Origin: Bidens hawaiensis
Taxonomy: Eukaryota; Streptophyta; Magnoliopsida; Asterales; Asteraceae
Length of the DNA stretch: 64,000 bases
Reading direction: 5' to 3'
Assembly (NCBI GenBank): GCA_021521415.1
Contig: JAIQDT010000230.1
Coordinates: forward strand, 124,001-188,000
Below, in pieces: positions 23,141-35,827 of the stretch. Position 1 is the stretch's first letter. The number at the start of each line of letters is the position of its first letter. Below the pieces are notes generated by a model, which saw only the letters and a list, made by a program, of their open reading frames with translations, made no database searches and was not told where the DNA came from. A program made the translations under genes and the position numbers.

Positions 23141-23659
23141 GAATTAAAGAATTAAATCAAAATCGTTCTCTATTTATTGTTGATTTTAACAGAAAATATT
23201 GGTCGGTATGAGAAACCGATTGTTACAATATAAAAAAACAATAATATAAATACAACCACCAAATACATAATTATGATAGCACAACGGCCAATAGACCATC
23301 TTTTGTTTGTTAGTATATAATTAAATGTTATGACTAGATAAAAGTAACTCTATATATTATAAATCATTTTCTAAAGTAATTTTGAGTTAAGTGATGTGGA
23401 CATGGTGGATCGCCCATAAGATGCATGTTTCTATAATATATTGAAAATAGAAATAAATACACGTATATTCAAATTATTACTTGTTTAATAATCAAATGGA
23501 TGTCATTTTCATGATTTTTAAATAAAGATAAAAAGAAAAGTAGTGTAATAAAGTCAAGAGAACACCCAAGTTTTGTTATGTAGTCATTGTCTTGCCCGTT
23601 ACTTCCTTTCCAAAATAATAATAATAATAATAATAATAATATAGGAAATACGTTTATTA

Positions 23660-24058
23660 TAAACATAAAACGATTATGTAAACTACTGATCGTCTGGCAC
23701 ACACTCTTTCTCGTTCTCGTTAAATCATATAACTAATAGTACGTTCAAGTGTAGTATGCGATTCTCGCAGTTTTCTATATCGAAGTGGTTATGCATTGAA
23801 CACGAGTCATATGCCATAACAAAGATAATATGTGATTATTAGCAAAATAATAATAATAATTTACATTATTAAACTAATAAATAAAACGGTTATGTAGACT
23901 ACTAAACGTTTGCCACACACTCTTTCTCACTCTCATTAAAATTTCAAAGTAGCACGTGTAAGTATACTATGCGATTCTCACCGTTTTTCTTTCAAAATGG
24001 TTATGCATTGAACATGATTCATACGCCATTACAAAACTAATATTTGATTATTAGAAAA
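23660..24058. repeat. Diverged 216-bp tandem duplication
   Basis: CACACACTCTTTCTC occurs at 23698 and 23914, and longer matching segments follow each (ATGCGATTCTC, GGTTATGCATTGAACA, TTGTGATTATTAG-like). Two copies of a roughly 216-bp unit, clearly diverged and separated by simple AAT repeats. Confidence 0.7.
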
Positions 24059-25167
24059 AAAAAGTTAAATAATTAAAACTATTTTTGTTACAATAATAAA
24101 TTCTATATTTATTGTAAGGCAACCAACATAATAATTCTTATGAGTTGTGTCTTACATATATATAGACTTGCTTTCTTTGTTATTTATACAATCAATAGTG
24201 AAAGTTTCCCAAAGTATGTCTCTCACTAAAAACAGTTTAAACACCAAATCACCTCTATTCTGATTATATAAAAAAAAACAATTTTTCATTGTTATGGTTT
24301 AGAAAAATACAATCTAGATATTATATAAAAAGGAGGTAAATATATGCATGAGTATTGACAATTGAGTAGGGTAGTTGGTTAAGGTTTAATTAGAAAGCAA
24401 CTAAATGTTGTTATTGACTTGTGTATAAAAGCAGTGAGAATAATTTGCTTCAGTTACCAGTCAAATAAGACGGCTTGTTTCGTCAAAAATGTGAAAGTCA
24501 TTAAATCGTTGGGATTTCTTTGGATAAAAAATCGTTCGTATTTCAAAATTTTGTTATGGAAATATTGGTGTAATTTTATATTGTAATCTTGTTTTCTTTG
24601 TTCGGTTTCTAGCTTCTTGCTAGTTGTGTACATGAAATATGTCGTTCCAAAAAAAAGTTACTGGTCAAAATTAATTTTTAACACGTGTTTTAATTCATAA
24701 AACTTTTATAACTGTTCGGTCTTGGTTACATACGTTTTGGTTATTTTGGACTATAAAAAAGGTTAGCTATAAAATCGGAAAACGAATCAAAGAGAAAGAA
24801 ACTCGTCAATCATAGCTACTCGTTTCATTAACTTGATCACGTATATATACAACTGTCCAACGATTAACGAACTAACCAACTTATGTTAAGCGGTGTAAAC
24901 ACTATTTTTTTCCAAAATAATAAAGTATACATAAATTAATAAAATTAAAAACTCATTCTTTTAACAATTTACAACATTTTTTTCTACTTTCCTATTAGGC
25001 TATAACCAAATCAATCTTAACTTTAAACGGCGTGATCAATGGTTTTATACGACGCGTTTTTAGTGTAAAAAACACAGGAAGCAATGAGCCAATGAGGCGA
25101 TTCTAACATGATTTAAACGATTCTAACATGATTCTAACATCTTTTTTATCCCTTCTGTTACATAATT
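24059..25167. other. AT-rich intergenic sequence
   Basis: No supported gene. It forms the left flank of the 12-kb retrotransposon. GATTCTAACATGATT repeats a few times at about 25099-25141. Confidence 0.4.
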
Positions 25168-25172
25168 ACAAC
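25168..25172. repeat. Target-site duplication, left (ACAAC)
   Basis: ACAAC precedes the 5' LTR and recurs at 37176-37180 directly after the 3' LTR. It fixes both element borders. Confidence 0.9.
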
Positions 25173-25931
25173 TGAAGGGGTATGCACCCGCCTTAACATC
25201 GAGCGGGGCGGGTCAACCCACAAGATATAGACAAGAGGCTTGAAATCAGGATGTCATGAAGACACAAAGCCAAAACCTATGCGCAAGCGCATGAAACATC
25301 TGCGCGTGGCGCATATCACATATGCACACAACACACACATTTAGTGTGAGAATAAAGAGAAGACCTTGCGCATCCCCGAGATAGGCGCATAAAGGCCTCG
25401 CATAAGCGACACACAACAAATGAGACAATAGTCTAATCCAAATCAGGATAAGGACAACCATGATTGTACTCATCAGACAACCTTCCAGAAGGTATCTTTT
25501 AAGGAATAAAGAATGTGCTGATGTTGACAGCTGCCAATGAAGGGTAGACAACTCAGCAAAGCCCATGTGCCACCGCGTGATGGCACATAGGTCAGGTGAA
25601 ATACCTTGGTGAGAGAATAATCAATGAAAAAGCACCAGGTGTCCTAAGTACACGTGGCGCGAAACAATAGGAGGAGGCCAAAAAGGCCCTAATTGGGTCT
25701 GAGCCCAATCATTGGAAACCCTAATACTATAAATACCACACCACCTCCACAGTTGGAGGCAGGCAAGAAAATATATTCTAAGTCCTTTACTCATTTTCAC
25801 ATTCTGATTATCCTCTCCTACAATATCAGATTCTCACACCGGAGGGTTATTGGAGTTATCCATGATGAAGGTGTTGTATGAGCACTTAACAGTGCAGCAC
25901 TTAACCTTCTCATTCACACTACGCTTCTTCA
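25173..25931 (+). repeat. 5' LTR
   Basis: 759 bp from TGAAGGGG to GCTTCTTCA. A TATAAATA box is at 25728-25735. It matches the 3' LTR from 25173 to 25849. From 25850 to about 25919 it is unrelated to the 3' LTR, and the two match again only in the last dozen bases. The divergent U5 part contains a 27-base sequence (25886-25912) that recurs just after the primer-binding site. Confidence 0.9.
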
Positions 25932-25932
25932 T

Positions 25933-25945
25933 TGGCGCCATCACA
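25933..25945 (+). other. Primer-binding site
   Basis: TGGCGCCATCACA begins two bases after the 5' LTR. TGGCGCC is the usual start of the tRNA-complementary site in many plant Ty3/gypsy elements. The matching tRNA cannot be named from this sequence alone. Confidence 0.75.
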
Positions 25946-25947
25946 TG

Positions 25948-25974
25948 TTAACAGTGCAGCACTTAACCTTCTCA
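25948..25974. repeat. 27-bp repeat beside the primer-binding site
   Basis: Identical over 27 bases to 25886-25912 in the 5' LTR. 23 of these bases recur at 35282-35304, inside exon 1 of the antisense gene, where they belong to the coding frame. Confidence 0.85.
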
Positions 25975-25998
25975 ATTTTCTCTCTGAAAATCTTCACC

Positions 25999-28900
25999 AT
26001 GGTTTCCGGTGTTCGAAACAACGATCAAGTTCTGGAGGATAATGAGCTTGAGGATGTTAATGAGGGACATCAGGTTCTGAGGGCGCCGCGTGACACTGCG
26101 CGCACCACCAGTAACCATCCCTTCAACACAACACCTCATAGTCAAACTGAAACTCCCCCAGACGATCTCACGTTCCAAAATCTGACTGGTACAAAACAAA
26201 AAGGACCAATGGGCCCGGAAGTTGAACCAATGACCCTAAAGAATGGCTCATAAACGAACAACGGCGTTTAATGGACAAATACAATGAGTTGGTAAAACAC
26301 AAAAAGTTAGCCGATTTAACACAAAGGCTCGCATTTGATAAACAAACCATTCAGGGAACAACAAAAAAGACGCGCGCGCTGGAAGACGGTCATTCTGTTC
26401 ACACCGAACAAGCTGATATTAGTGATGAGGAAGAGGTGCACAGCATGAAGAAGACGCGAGATACTCATGCAGGAGGTTCACAGCTTCGCGCACACATGCA
26501 CATAGGACCTGGAGCCAAAGCTGATATGGATTTATACACACCATACAACCCACAAGCGAAAGGGCAAGTGGACGTAACCACACCATATAGGCCAGCCATC
26601 TTGGTAAAACATTCAAAATTCGCTGAGCGCATTGCGAAGGCTCCCATTCAACACAAAACCAAGATGCCAAGTGGTTTAGGCAAGTACGATGGTACAACAG
26701 ATCCAGATGATTTCTTACAAGGTTTTTATAACACTGGAAACTTAGAAAGCTGGACGATGCCAACATGGTGTCACATGTTTGCTCGCTGCCTCACGGGTGC
26801 AGCGCGTGTCTGGTTCGAAAGCTTGCCGACAGGACAAATCGAGGGGTTTGAAGAGCTATTGGAAAAGTTCCAGGCTCACTTTGTACAGCAGCGCAGACAG
26901 CAGCGCAGACACACGCGCGACCCCGATGACATCATGCACTGCGTACGCAGGAATGATGAAACCATTGAAGACTACATAACTCGTTTCAATCAGGAATCTC
27001 TTGCAATTGGAGGCATCACTGAACAACTCTTGCGCGTGGCCTTTATACAAGGTGCGCGCAGTGATCAACTCCGCAGAGCTCTCGTGAGCAGAGAAGGCAT
27101 GCCAACCACTTGGGCTAAGCTTATGGAAGCATCGCGAATCTTCGCGCGAAATGAAAAACAAATTGCCCAAGACAGAGCAAGAGATAAAGGGCATCAAACA
27201 GAAGCACCACGCAACAATGAAAGGAGGGGCAAACAAAACTCCGTATGGTCCAGGTTGCAACAAACCAATTATTCTCCTGCAGAAAAGCAAGCGCAACAAA
27301 GTTCACCCCAACCCCAAAAAGACATTCTTAATCGCGGAGAAGGTGACAAGAAGGAAGGCGGCAGAGAGCCTAACAGACCTCTACCAAGAATATGGACTCC
27401 CCTCACCAAAACGCCTTCGCAAGTGTTAAGCACAGAGAATGTCCAGTTTAAAAACCCCAGGCCATTACTCCATAAGGGACCACCGAACAGTGGCAAATAT
27501 TGTGAGTTTCACAAATCCACAGGGCACAACACCGATGCATGCCATTATTTGAAGGATGCGATCGAAAAAGATGTGAAATCAGGCAAGTTGACTCACCTGG
27601 TAAAAAATCCAAGACCAGAGAACGAACAACAAGACGGAGCCTCAGCCAGTAAAAAATTCAAAAGAATCTGTGTAGCTGAAGGAAGAAGGCAAGGGCAAGG
27701 ATCGAGGAAGAGAAGCGCGCAAATCCAAGGGGATTGGCGCGAGCAACAAGTAATTTTTGCAAGAATCAGAGGAGGACCGTCTATCAGCAGTCCTCTAGTC
27801 ATCACTGCACACATCGCCCATTATGAGGTGTCAAGAGTCCTGGTGGACACCGGTAGTGAGTCAGACATCATGTATGAGCAATGTTTCAGGAAGTTGGATC
27901 CAGCAGACCAAGCAAGGCTCGAAGTTGTGAGTGCACCAATCTCGGGTGTCTCAAACGAAATTATTCACCCCCTAGGTCAGATACAATTCGAACTAACTAT
28001 GGGGGATGAGAAGCACAAGCGAGCTGAAATTGTCAACTTCCTGGTCTTGCCCACCACTTCATGCCATAGTATGATCTTGGGTAGAGGAACGATTGCCCAA
28101 TTCAACGCCATACCGTCACCAGCGCATGGCGCGTTGGGGTTCCCAACACCAACAGGAGTAACATTTGTGTACCGAGATCATTTATGCGCAGTAATAAGTA
28201 TACCTCGAGATGGGAGAATGAAGCTTCCAGTGGCAAACAACGCACCAGAGGAATGGATTCTCAACCCAAAATTCCCAGAACAAACAATCACAATCGGAGC
28301 TACGATATCAGATGACACAAGAGTGAGAATGAAAAGATTGCTCACAACGTATATGTCAGTCTTCGCGTGGCAACATTCTGATATGACTGGGGTTCCGCGA
28401 GACCTGGCGCAGCACTCTCTCAACACATTCAAGTCCGTGGAGCCAATTGCTCAAAAGAAAAGAGTCATGGGAGACAAGAAGACAGAGGCCATGAATGAGC
28501 AAGTAGAAGATCTACTGCGCGCGAATATCATTCGCCCAATAAGATATCAAACATGGGTAGCCAATCCTGTGATGGTAAAGAAGAGCAATGGGTCATGGAG
28601 AATGTGCATTGATTTCAAGGACCTCAACAAGGCGTGTCCAAAAGATTGTTACCCCCTCCCAAACATTGACATGAAGGTGGACTCTGTGGTGCCATTTAAG
28701 CTCAAATGTTTCCTGGATGCCTATAAGGGCTATCACCAAATTCAAATGGCACCACAGGATGAAGACAAGACTGCTTTCAGAACTGACAAGGGTGTTTTCT
28801 GTTACACAAAAATGCCATTTGGTTTGAAGAATGCAGGAGCCACTTACCAAAGACTCATGGATGCAATTTTCAACGAGCAGATTGGAAAAAACTTAGAAGT

Positions 28901-29684
28901 CTACGTGGATGATTTGGTGATTAAAAGCAGGGAGGAAAAACAAATGCTCAAAGACATCGAAGAAACCCTTCGGCGCCTAAAGGAAGTAAACATGAAGCTC
29001 AACCCGAGCAAATGCACATTCGGCGTGGAAGAAGGAAAATTTCTCGGCGTAATGGTCACCAAGGATGGTTTCAAGGTGAACCCAGAAAAGGTGGAGGCTA
29101 TCCTCGGCATGCCCTCACCATCCACCATGAAGGAAGTTCAAAAGTTGAATGGTAGATTGGTATCAATTAACAGGTTCCTAGCAAACCATGCAAGCAAATC
29201 TACCCCATTCATTAACACATTGATAAATTGCTTAAAGAAAAGCCAATTCAAGTGGACGCCTGAGGCCGAGCAAGCTTTCAGTGAGATAAAAGAATGTCTG
29301 ATAAATCTGCCTGCGCTCACAGCTCCACTACCTGGTGAAACTTTAACGTTGTACCTGTCAGCAGGAGAGCGCGCCATTGGCGCAGTATTATTGGTGGATC
29401 GCAAGGGAATCCAAACACCAATTTATTATGTAAGTCGGGTGCTGACAGATCCTGAGACGCGCTACACCATCATAGAAAAGTTAGTTTTATCACTAACGCA
29501 TGCGTCGCGCAAGCTTCACAGATATTTCAATGGTCATCCTATTGAAGTCCTGACTGATTACAACATCCAGCAAGTCTTGCGACGTCCCGCGCTCTCAGGA
29601 AGGCTGACAAAATGGGCGCTGGAATTAGGGGAGCACACGATCACCTATAAGCCTCGTCCAGCAATCAAGGGACAAGTCTTATAG
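25999..29684 (+). pseudogene. Retrotransposon gag-protease-RT-RNase H, frameshifted
   Basis: Gag starts at ATG 25999. Its frame ends at 26251-26253, while the conserved gag frame continues in another phase from about 26230, so a frameshift lies shortly before it. The second frame has its first Met at 26271 and runs to a stop at 29682-29684. Using residue numbers from that Met: the retrotransposon gag domain is at about 130-230, the zinc knuckle C411-x2-H414-x4-H419-x4-C424, aspartic protease DTG at 526-528, and RT motif YVDD at 878-881. The RT also has FGLKNAGATYQRLMD. The first RNase H follows (about 1000-1130) and includes TLYLSAGERAIGAVLLVD. A 2-base TA insertion at about 29681 brings the stop and separates the integrase part. 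The gene made virus-like particle proteins and copied element RNA to DNA. This copy is broken. Confidence 0.9.
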
Positions 29685-29686
29685 CT

Positions 29687-31483
29687 GATTTCATCGCAGA
29701 AATCCCTGAAGGAAAAGTCGAAGAGGCTCAGCGCGAAGTAGACCCTCCGCAAGCCAATAATGAAGAAAACGTTTGGAGATTATTCACTGATGGGGCTTCA
29801 AACAACGAAGGGTCCGGCGCATGCCTCAAACTGGTGGATCCAGAAAATCATGAGTATACTTACGCAATCAGGTTGGATTTCAAGAGCACCAACAATGAAG
29901 CTAAGTATGAAGCCCTGCTGGCTGGTTTGCGTATCGCGCACAAGTTCGGAGTTAAAAAGCCAGAGGCTCATGTAGATTCATACCTGGTAGCAGCACAAGT
30001 CAATGGCCTTTATGATGCCAAGGAGAACACCATGCCTCTGTATCTAGAGCAGGCGAAGAAACTCACCGAACAATTTGACTTTTTCAGAATCATACACATT
30101 CCGCGCAGTGAAAATAAGTTTGCCGACGCGCTAAGTAAGATGGCATCAACTAGCTTCGATCATTTTGGCAAAGATGTCAGGGTGGAAGTAATGAGCAACC
30201 CGTCAGTGGGAGCGAAGTCTGTTCTTGTAATTCATACAACACCTTCATCATTGATAACTCTAATAATGGAATTCTTGAAGGAGGGAAAGGTACCAGATGA
30301 TCGCGCACAGGCGAGGAAGATAAGACACAAGTCGCAGAACTACGAAATGCTCGATGGTACGTTATATCGACGCTCTTATCTTGGACCACTCATGAAATGC
30401 CTAGACGCTGAGGAAGCAAGCTATGTGATCAGAGAGATACACGAAGGAATCTGTGGAATACATGCTGGCCCGCGCATGGTGATCGCCAAGGCAATGAACG
30501 CAGGTTACTATTGGCCAGGCATGTACTTGGACGCGTTAAAAGAGATCCAAAAATGCAAAGCGTGTCAGAGCTATGCGCCAAATACCATGCGACCAAAGAA
30601 CAACTTGATTCCGGTGACCTCTGCATGGCCTTTCCACAAGTGGGCAATAGATATTGTGGGTCCCTTACCACAAGCGCCTGGGCGAGTAAAGTTTTTGGTA
30701 GTGGCAGTAGACTATTTCACAAAATGGGTTGAAGCCAAGTCACTGGCAAAAATCACAGCCGAGGCAATAAAGCAATTTATTTGGAGCCACATCGTATGCC
30801 GTTTTGGCCTGCCCATGGAAATCGTGAGCGACAATGGCAAACAATTCACTGACAGGAATATATCCAGTTGGTTCAAGGAATTGCACATCAATCAGGTCTT
30901 CACTTCAGTATACCACCCTCAAGGGAATGGCCAAGTGGAACGCGCGAACCAAAGCTTGCTGAATGGGCTGAAGAAAAGGTTGGAGGGAGAGTCTCATGCA
31001 TGGGTCGATGAGTTACCTAATGTCCTGTGGGCGCACAGGACATTAAGCAAAACCAGCAATGGCGAGTCCCCGTTCAACCTAACCTATGGAACGGAGGCTA
31101 TGATTCCAGCAGAGATTGGATGCCCATCCTATAGAGTGCTCATGATGAGTAAGACGGATAACGAGCAAGAAAGGAGGTTGGATCTCAATTTACTTGAGGG
31201 ACGCAGAGAGGCGGCTATCATCACTGAAGCCAAATACAAGAAAAAGCTAGAAAAATACTACAATCAGCGCGTGAAAGAATGTCACTTCAAGAAGAATGAT
31301 TTTGTCCTTCGGAACAATGAAGCTAGTCGCGCAATACCCCCGGGAAAGATGTCTCCCAACTGGGAGGGACCTTATCAAGTCTCGGAAGAATTGGGAAAAG
31401 GCGCATACGCTTTAAAAGATTTAAATGGAAAGAAGATCTCGCGCACATGGAACGCAGCACAACTTAGAAAATGTTTCATGTAA
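29687..31483 (+). pseudogene. Retrotransposon second RNase H and integrase
   Basis: Continues pol in a new frame after the break near 29681. The first Met in frame is 29834, but the domain begins earlier. An archaeal-type RNase H starts with WRLFTDGASNNEGSGA at about 29774, with NNEAKYEALLAG and a C-terminal ADALSKMA. The integrase has an N-terminal H-H-C-C zinc region (HEGICGIHAG ... CKACQ) and a catalytic triad D273, D333, E369 (counted from 29834) with 35 residues between the last two. The end fits a short C-terminal domain (GPYQVSEELGKGAYAL). Stop at 31481-31483. The integrase would insert the DNA copy. All catalytic residues remain, but no upstream start is in frame. Confidence 0.9.
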
Positions 31484-32286
31484 AAGTTGTCAAGTTCGTA
31501 ATCAAGGCTTTTTAAGCCATTATGAATAATGATACGCTCTATTTTTTCTTAATATGCGTTCTATTACCTTTTGCATACATGTTTCACACTTCTCTTTATT
31601 AATTTTGAGCAATATGACAACATTGTATTGACATCAAACTAAAAATAAAACGAAGTAAAACATACATGCGCGAGCTTCAAGCTCAGACGCGTTAACGAGT
31701 TTTAACTCTAAAACGTCAGGGCCTTAGCCCAATAACATGAGCCTTAGCTCAAATTACTCATAGCATCCATCCTACGTATTGCGCAGCTGGACCATAAAAA
31801 TACCTAAGCACAACTAAGGCAGAGCACATGCCAAAGCATAGTTGTTAAGGTCTCAGGTCGGAGCCGCGCATGGGATTATAATGGATATAGGCAGAGTAAC
31901 ACATACTGACACGTAAAGGCTAAAAAACTCATTCATAATTCCCTATAATAAATGCACGATAACGTCGCGCAAAAATGGAATAATGAAATGCCAAGGCACG
32001 TGTCAGCATATTCAGAATATCGCAAAATAACTTGAAATATGACAACTGTTAAGGATTAAGTAAAAATAATTTCCTTACAACCTTGTTCAAGTTTCAATGT
32101 GTAAGCATACCTTATATTCAACAAGCACACACATGCAATATAAAGAGACGAATTGGGAATACGCAAGATGCGAATAAGGGAAAACAAAATTTCATTCCGA
32201 ACATATAAGTTTACAAATTTACAAATGATGAGGTAAAAACTACAAACACAAAAAAAAAAAAAAAAAAAAAAAACAAAAAGGGCTTT
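31484..32286. other. Retrotransposon spacer with A-run
   Basis: Non-coding spacer between the integrase stop and the end of the antisense gene. It contains an A-rich run with about 26 A at 32250-32275. No tandem array is present here, unlike the related spacer at 587-1500. Confidence 0.6.
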
Positions 32287-35200
32287 TCAAGTCTCTATGT
32301 CAATATCAGCCTCTTCTTCTTCCTCGTCATTATTTCCTCCCTCAGCATCTAGCGCAGCCCGCTCCTCATCATCTCCAAACTTACCATAATCAAGCTGTTC
32401 GTCTTGAATATAGTCGTCTTCTGTCATGATAGCGTCAGGAGTAGGTCCTTTGGCCACGCCAAAGCCGCTGGCAGAGGTAGCGTTGTCCGCGCCATCATCA
32501 TTACCACCAGTCCCTTCACATTCATCAAGTAATTTCTTTAAAGAGCCAAGATCGGGCTGGTCAGCAAGCGCGGCTATCTGCAAGTCACAATGAACAGTAT
32601 AAGTACAAAAGATTATGAAAATAAGTCAAGTAAACTCATTAAGGTTAAAATACCTGCTCAAGGATGGGAATTGGAGTATTCAAGTACTTCTCCCCCACCT
32701 CAGCCATGTCAGCGAAGACAGCGTCGAGCTGATAAGGGTAGTCGGATGGATTCTTCTTTAGCATGCCATATTCATAACCATCCTTAAACCCCTCAGCTCG
32801 ACCCACCAAGCGCGACGCCGCATTACAGTCCATCATAAGGGTCTGAAACTCATCTGAGTATTTCATGGCATAAGCGCAACGAGTCACACCCTGTGACATC
32901 AGCCATTGACGGTCCTGCGCGAGGGAAGAAACAGACGTCTCAAGAGCAGGGATTTGAGAGTTTAACAACTTGACACTTTCCTTGGTTTGTTTTAGCTCTT
33001 CTTTGTCAGACGCTGCTGCCGCCAAGGCTTCATTCTTTTCCGCTCGCGCAGCATCGAGCTCTTTCTTTAGGCGCGCAACCTCACTCTCCAATAAAGATTT
33101 TTCAGTATTAACCTGCCCAATAGTTTGGTTATGCGCCTCCACTGCCAACTCCAGGTCATGCGCTCGACGCGCGTACTTGGCCGCATCTGCCTCTGCCACT
33201 TGCAGTTTCTCCCGCGCAGCTTGCAGCTCAAGCCCGTGCTTCACAAAAGCAGCGTTTGAACTTGCCCGGTTCTCGCTAAGTTCTGCGTGGAGTTTCTCAG
33301 CTTTCTCTCGGGCATCAGAAAGATTCCAAGCAGAAATCTTAGCCTCTTGCTTAGCTTCCGCAAGGGCATCACATACCTTTATATAATCATTGCGAAGCTC
33401 ATGGGAGGCAGCAAAAAACGCAGACCCAGCAAAAAGGTGGTCATTAAGCAAATCCACGCGAGCGCGGTCCTCTTGAAACCTCCTTTCAGCTGGAGGAACA
33501 GAGTGAGCCCAAAAGTCTTCACATACGCCCAAGGATTGGAATGAGCTCTCTTCAGTGATACTCCAGCTCGGGCGGTATATGTGACCGGCTCCCTACAAAC
33601 ACAAAGTAACGCAAAGAAACGTTTTAGTTATCTAAAACACTAATTTGGAAGTCTGCACAGCGGAGCAAAATAAACTTATACCTGAGGAGAACCGGCAGAA
33701 AGATTAGCGCCAGCTGATGAGCTCCTGCCTGCCCCATGAGAAAAAGGCTGCGCCACGAAATCTCGTGGCGCTATAGGGCTTACGCGGCCACCATCAGAAT
33801 TTTCAAAATTAACCTCCTCATCATCCTCTATAACAGGTCTCTTCTCCTGCGACTTGGAAGAATTAAAAATAGTCTCACGAGGAGGGCTGCGCGCAGGAGG
33901 AAGTGAGGGAGGTCTTGACGCTGTTAGAGCAGCGTGAAAAATAGTCTCCTGCTCCTTAGTGATCCCAATGAGGGGAGATTCAGTACTTTTTGGAGCAGGA
34001 GCAGAACTAACGGCGCCAACGCTAGCAGTGCCACCAGCAGCTTGTGTGCCAGCTATAATTCCTATGAAAAAACCAACAAGGAGAAATGATTCATGACTTG
34101 AACTAAAAGAAAAAAATCAGACAATCAAAGCGTAATAAATACCTTGGCGCACCGCAGTCCGCGAATTAAGCATCGCCATTAAGTCCATTTTCCCCCTTTT
34201 TGAGGGCAAAACAGAGGACTTCAAAACAGCTTTCGGCATAGCCTTGGCACCTTGCTGCGCCTGAGGTTGAGCCACCAACGTTGCCGGCTCTACAAACATT
34301 TGAGTGAACAAAGCTTCATTAATAACTCTATCGGAATCACGCTCATAAAACCACAAAATATAAACAAAGTATACCTGTTGGAGAAGACGAAACAGCAGGC
34401 GCAGCACCGCTTCCCTTATCCGCCGCGCGCAGAGATGAGGTGGCAGCACCATACCTCGTGTGGACTGGAGGATTGTCCACACCTTGAGGCAAAGAAGACG
34501 AGGAAAACTTGGAAGTAAAACCCTTGGTTTTCTCAAGTTCCTTCACTTGAGTAGGAGGAAGATTCTGGGCAACAGAGGCGTCATCTTTTTTCTGTTTTTT
34601 ACTGGCCCCTGCGCCAGTTTTGCCTTTAGCCTTGCGCTTGAGTTTTTGCGCTTCAGCTTCTGCCTCCTCCCCTTCCTCTTCCACAGACTCCAACTCACAA
34701 TTAGCGAGCGCATCTACAATACGCGCAACAGAAATGTTAAAACCAAATTTGGTATTCTAAGGGCCTAAACACAAATACAAAGGCTTACCAGGCGCATCGC
34801 TGTCAAAGCAAAATTCTAAGTCGACAGGGATGAACATATCATCGAAGCGATCAAGGAAAGCAACTTCCCCAGCGTTCAGGGCAACGGAGCCACCTTCTGT
34901 ATGCTCGTCATAGGCGGCGTGGATGTATTCCTTGCTTTCTGCATAAAACAAGACAAGTGATATCAGCAAAACGAATTATACTCGCGTAAAATTAATGCAA
35001 TGAACAAACAACCCACCTGAGCCATCAACATGGATGACAGGCTCAGTCTCGCTATCAGTCCACCTCTTGCTCATACCAACCCCCACCAACGCTTCCTCGC
35101 AAATATTCTTGGCGGGGGATGGTTTAGCAGTTAATTTTTTAACCCACGCGCCAGATGGATTCTTAAGAACGTCATCATTCGCGGGCGCGAAAGTAATCGC

Positions 35201-35827
35201 GCGCATGGTCATACGAATGGGAATAACACCAGCCTTGATATAAAAGAATTTTTCAGCCCAGCCATGAAGGCTTTTGAAGGAAACAGTGCAGCACTTAACC
35301 TTCTGACTGCGCGGTGTGAATGAGAACCAAGAATCTTGGATTTTCGGCTTATAAAAATATTGAAAGCGCCGAGGGGTGGGCTCCTCGCGCTGAGCTTTGC
35401 ACATGAACTCAAAATGAGTCATGCGCACTAATCCACAGGGATGGACTTGAGATATATGAATCCCGTAAAATTGGAGGAGCGCACCTATAAACCTCGTCAT
35501 CGGAAGACGAAGATTACAGTGGGTGAAAAAGTGAGAATATAAAGAGATATAGCCGGCAGGAGGATCCGCCGCCATTTGCCCGGTCGCCGGGAGCAAACAA
35601 CCATACTCAGGGAGAAAACCCGGAGAGGCGACGAGATTATCAAAATCAGGTTGTTTCAACTTGCAGGGAATCTCATCCCATCTCTTCACCGCCTTGTTTT
35701 TCCCTCCCTCCTCCGACGAGGCCTCGGCAACCCGAGTACCCTTGCCGGTTTTCTTCAAAGTAGACATAACCACTGATTTTACACGGCCTTTACTAGGGGA
35801 AATTGTGGTGTCTGGGTTATCAGACAT
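32287..35827 (-). CDS. Spliced antisense gene of the Tat retrotransposon
   Basis: Seven exons on the minus strand: 35827-35017, 34938-34789, 34713-34375, 34289-34143, 34061-33682, 33592-32654, 32577-32287. All introns are GT-AG and all phases close, giving 3057 nt and 1018 residues. Exon 1 carries the conserved block I know as the 'putative gypsy type transposon' domain (PF04195): PPAGYISLYSHFFTHCNLR, GALLQFYGIHISQVHPCGL and FFYIKAGVIP. Exons 3-5 are Lys-, Ser- and Pro-rich and look disordered, with basic KRKAKGKTG-type motifs that could be nuclear signals. Exon 6 is a long Ala/Glu/Leu/Lys-rich coiled coil. The C-terminus is very acidic (DEEEEEADIDIET). Function is unknown. I infer a nuclear scaffold-like or DNA/RNA-associated protein, without proof. 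A TATA-like box lies about 145 bp upstream. The frame is intact although gag-pol beside it is broken. Confidence 0.85.

Noticed and set aside
25246..25566. Minus-strand open frame inside the 5' LTR, repeated at 36486-36734 in the 3' LTR
   Set aside because: It recurs only because the LTRs are copies of each other, and it has no protein features.
26419..29404. Several minus-strand open frames across gag-pol
   Set aside because: Shadows of the coding strand. The real antisense gene lies downstream of integrase and has splice sites and a domain.
32970..33386. Plus-strand Ser/Ala-rich open frame opposite antisense exon 6
   Set aside because: Shadow of the coiled-coil exon. Repetitive Ala/Glu/Leu codons read as Ser/Ala on the other strand.
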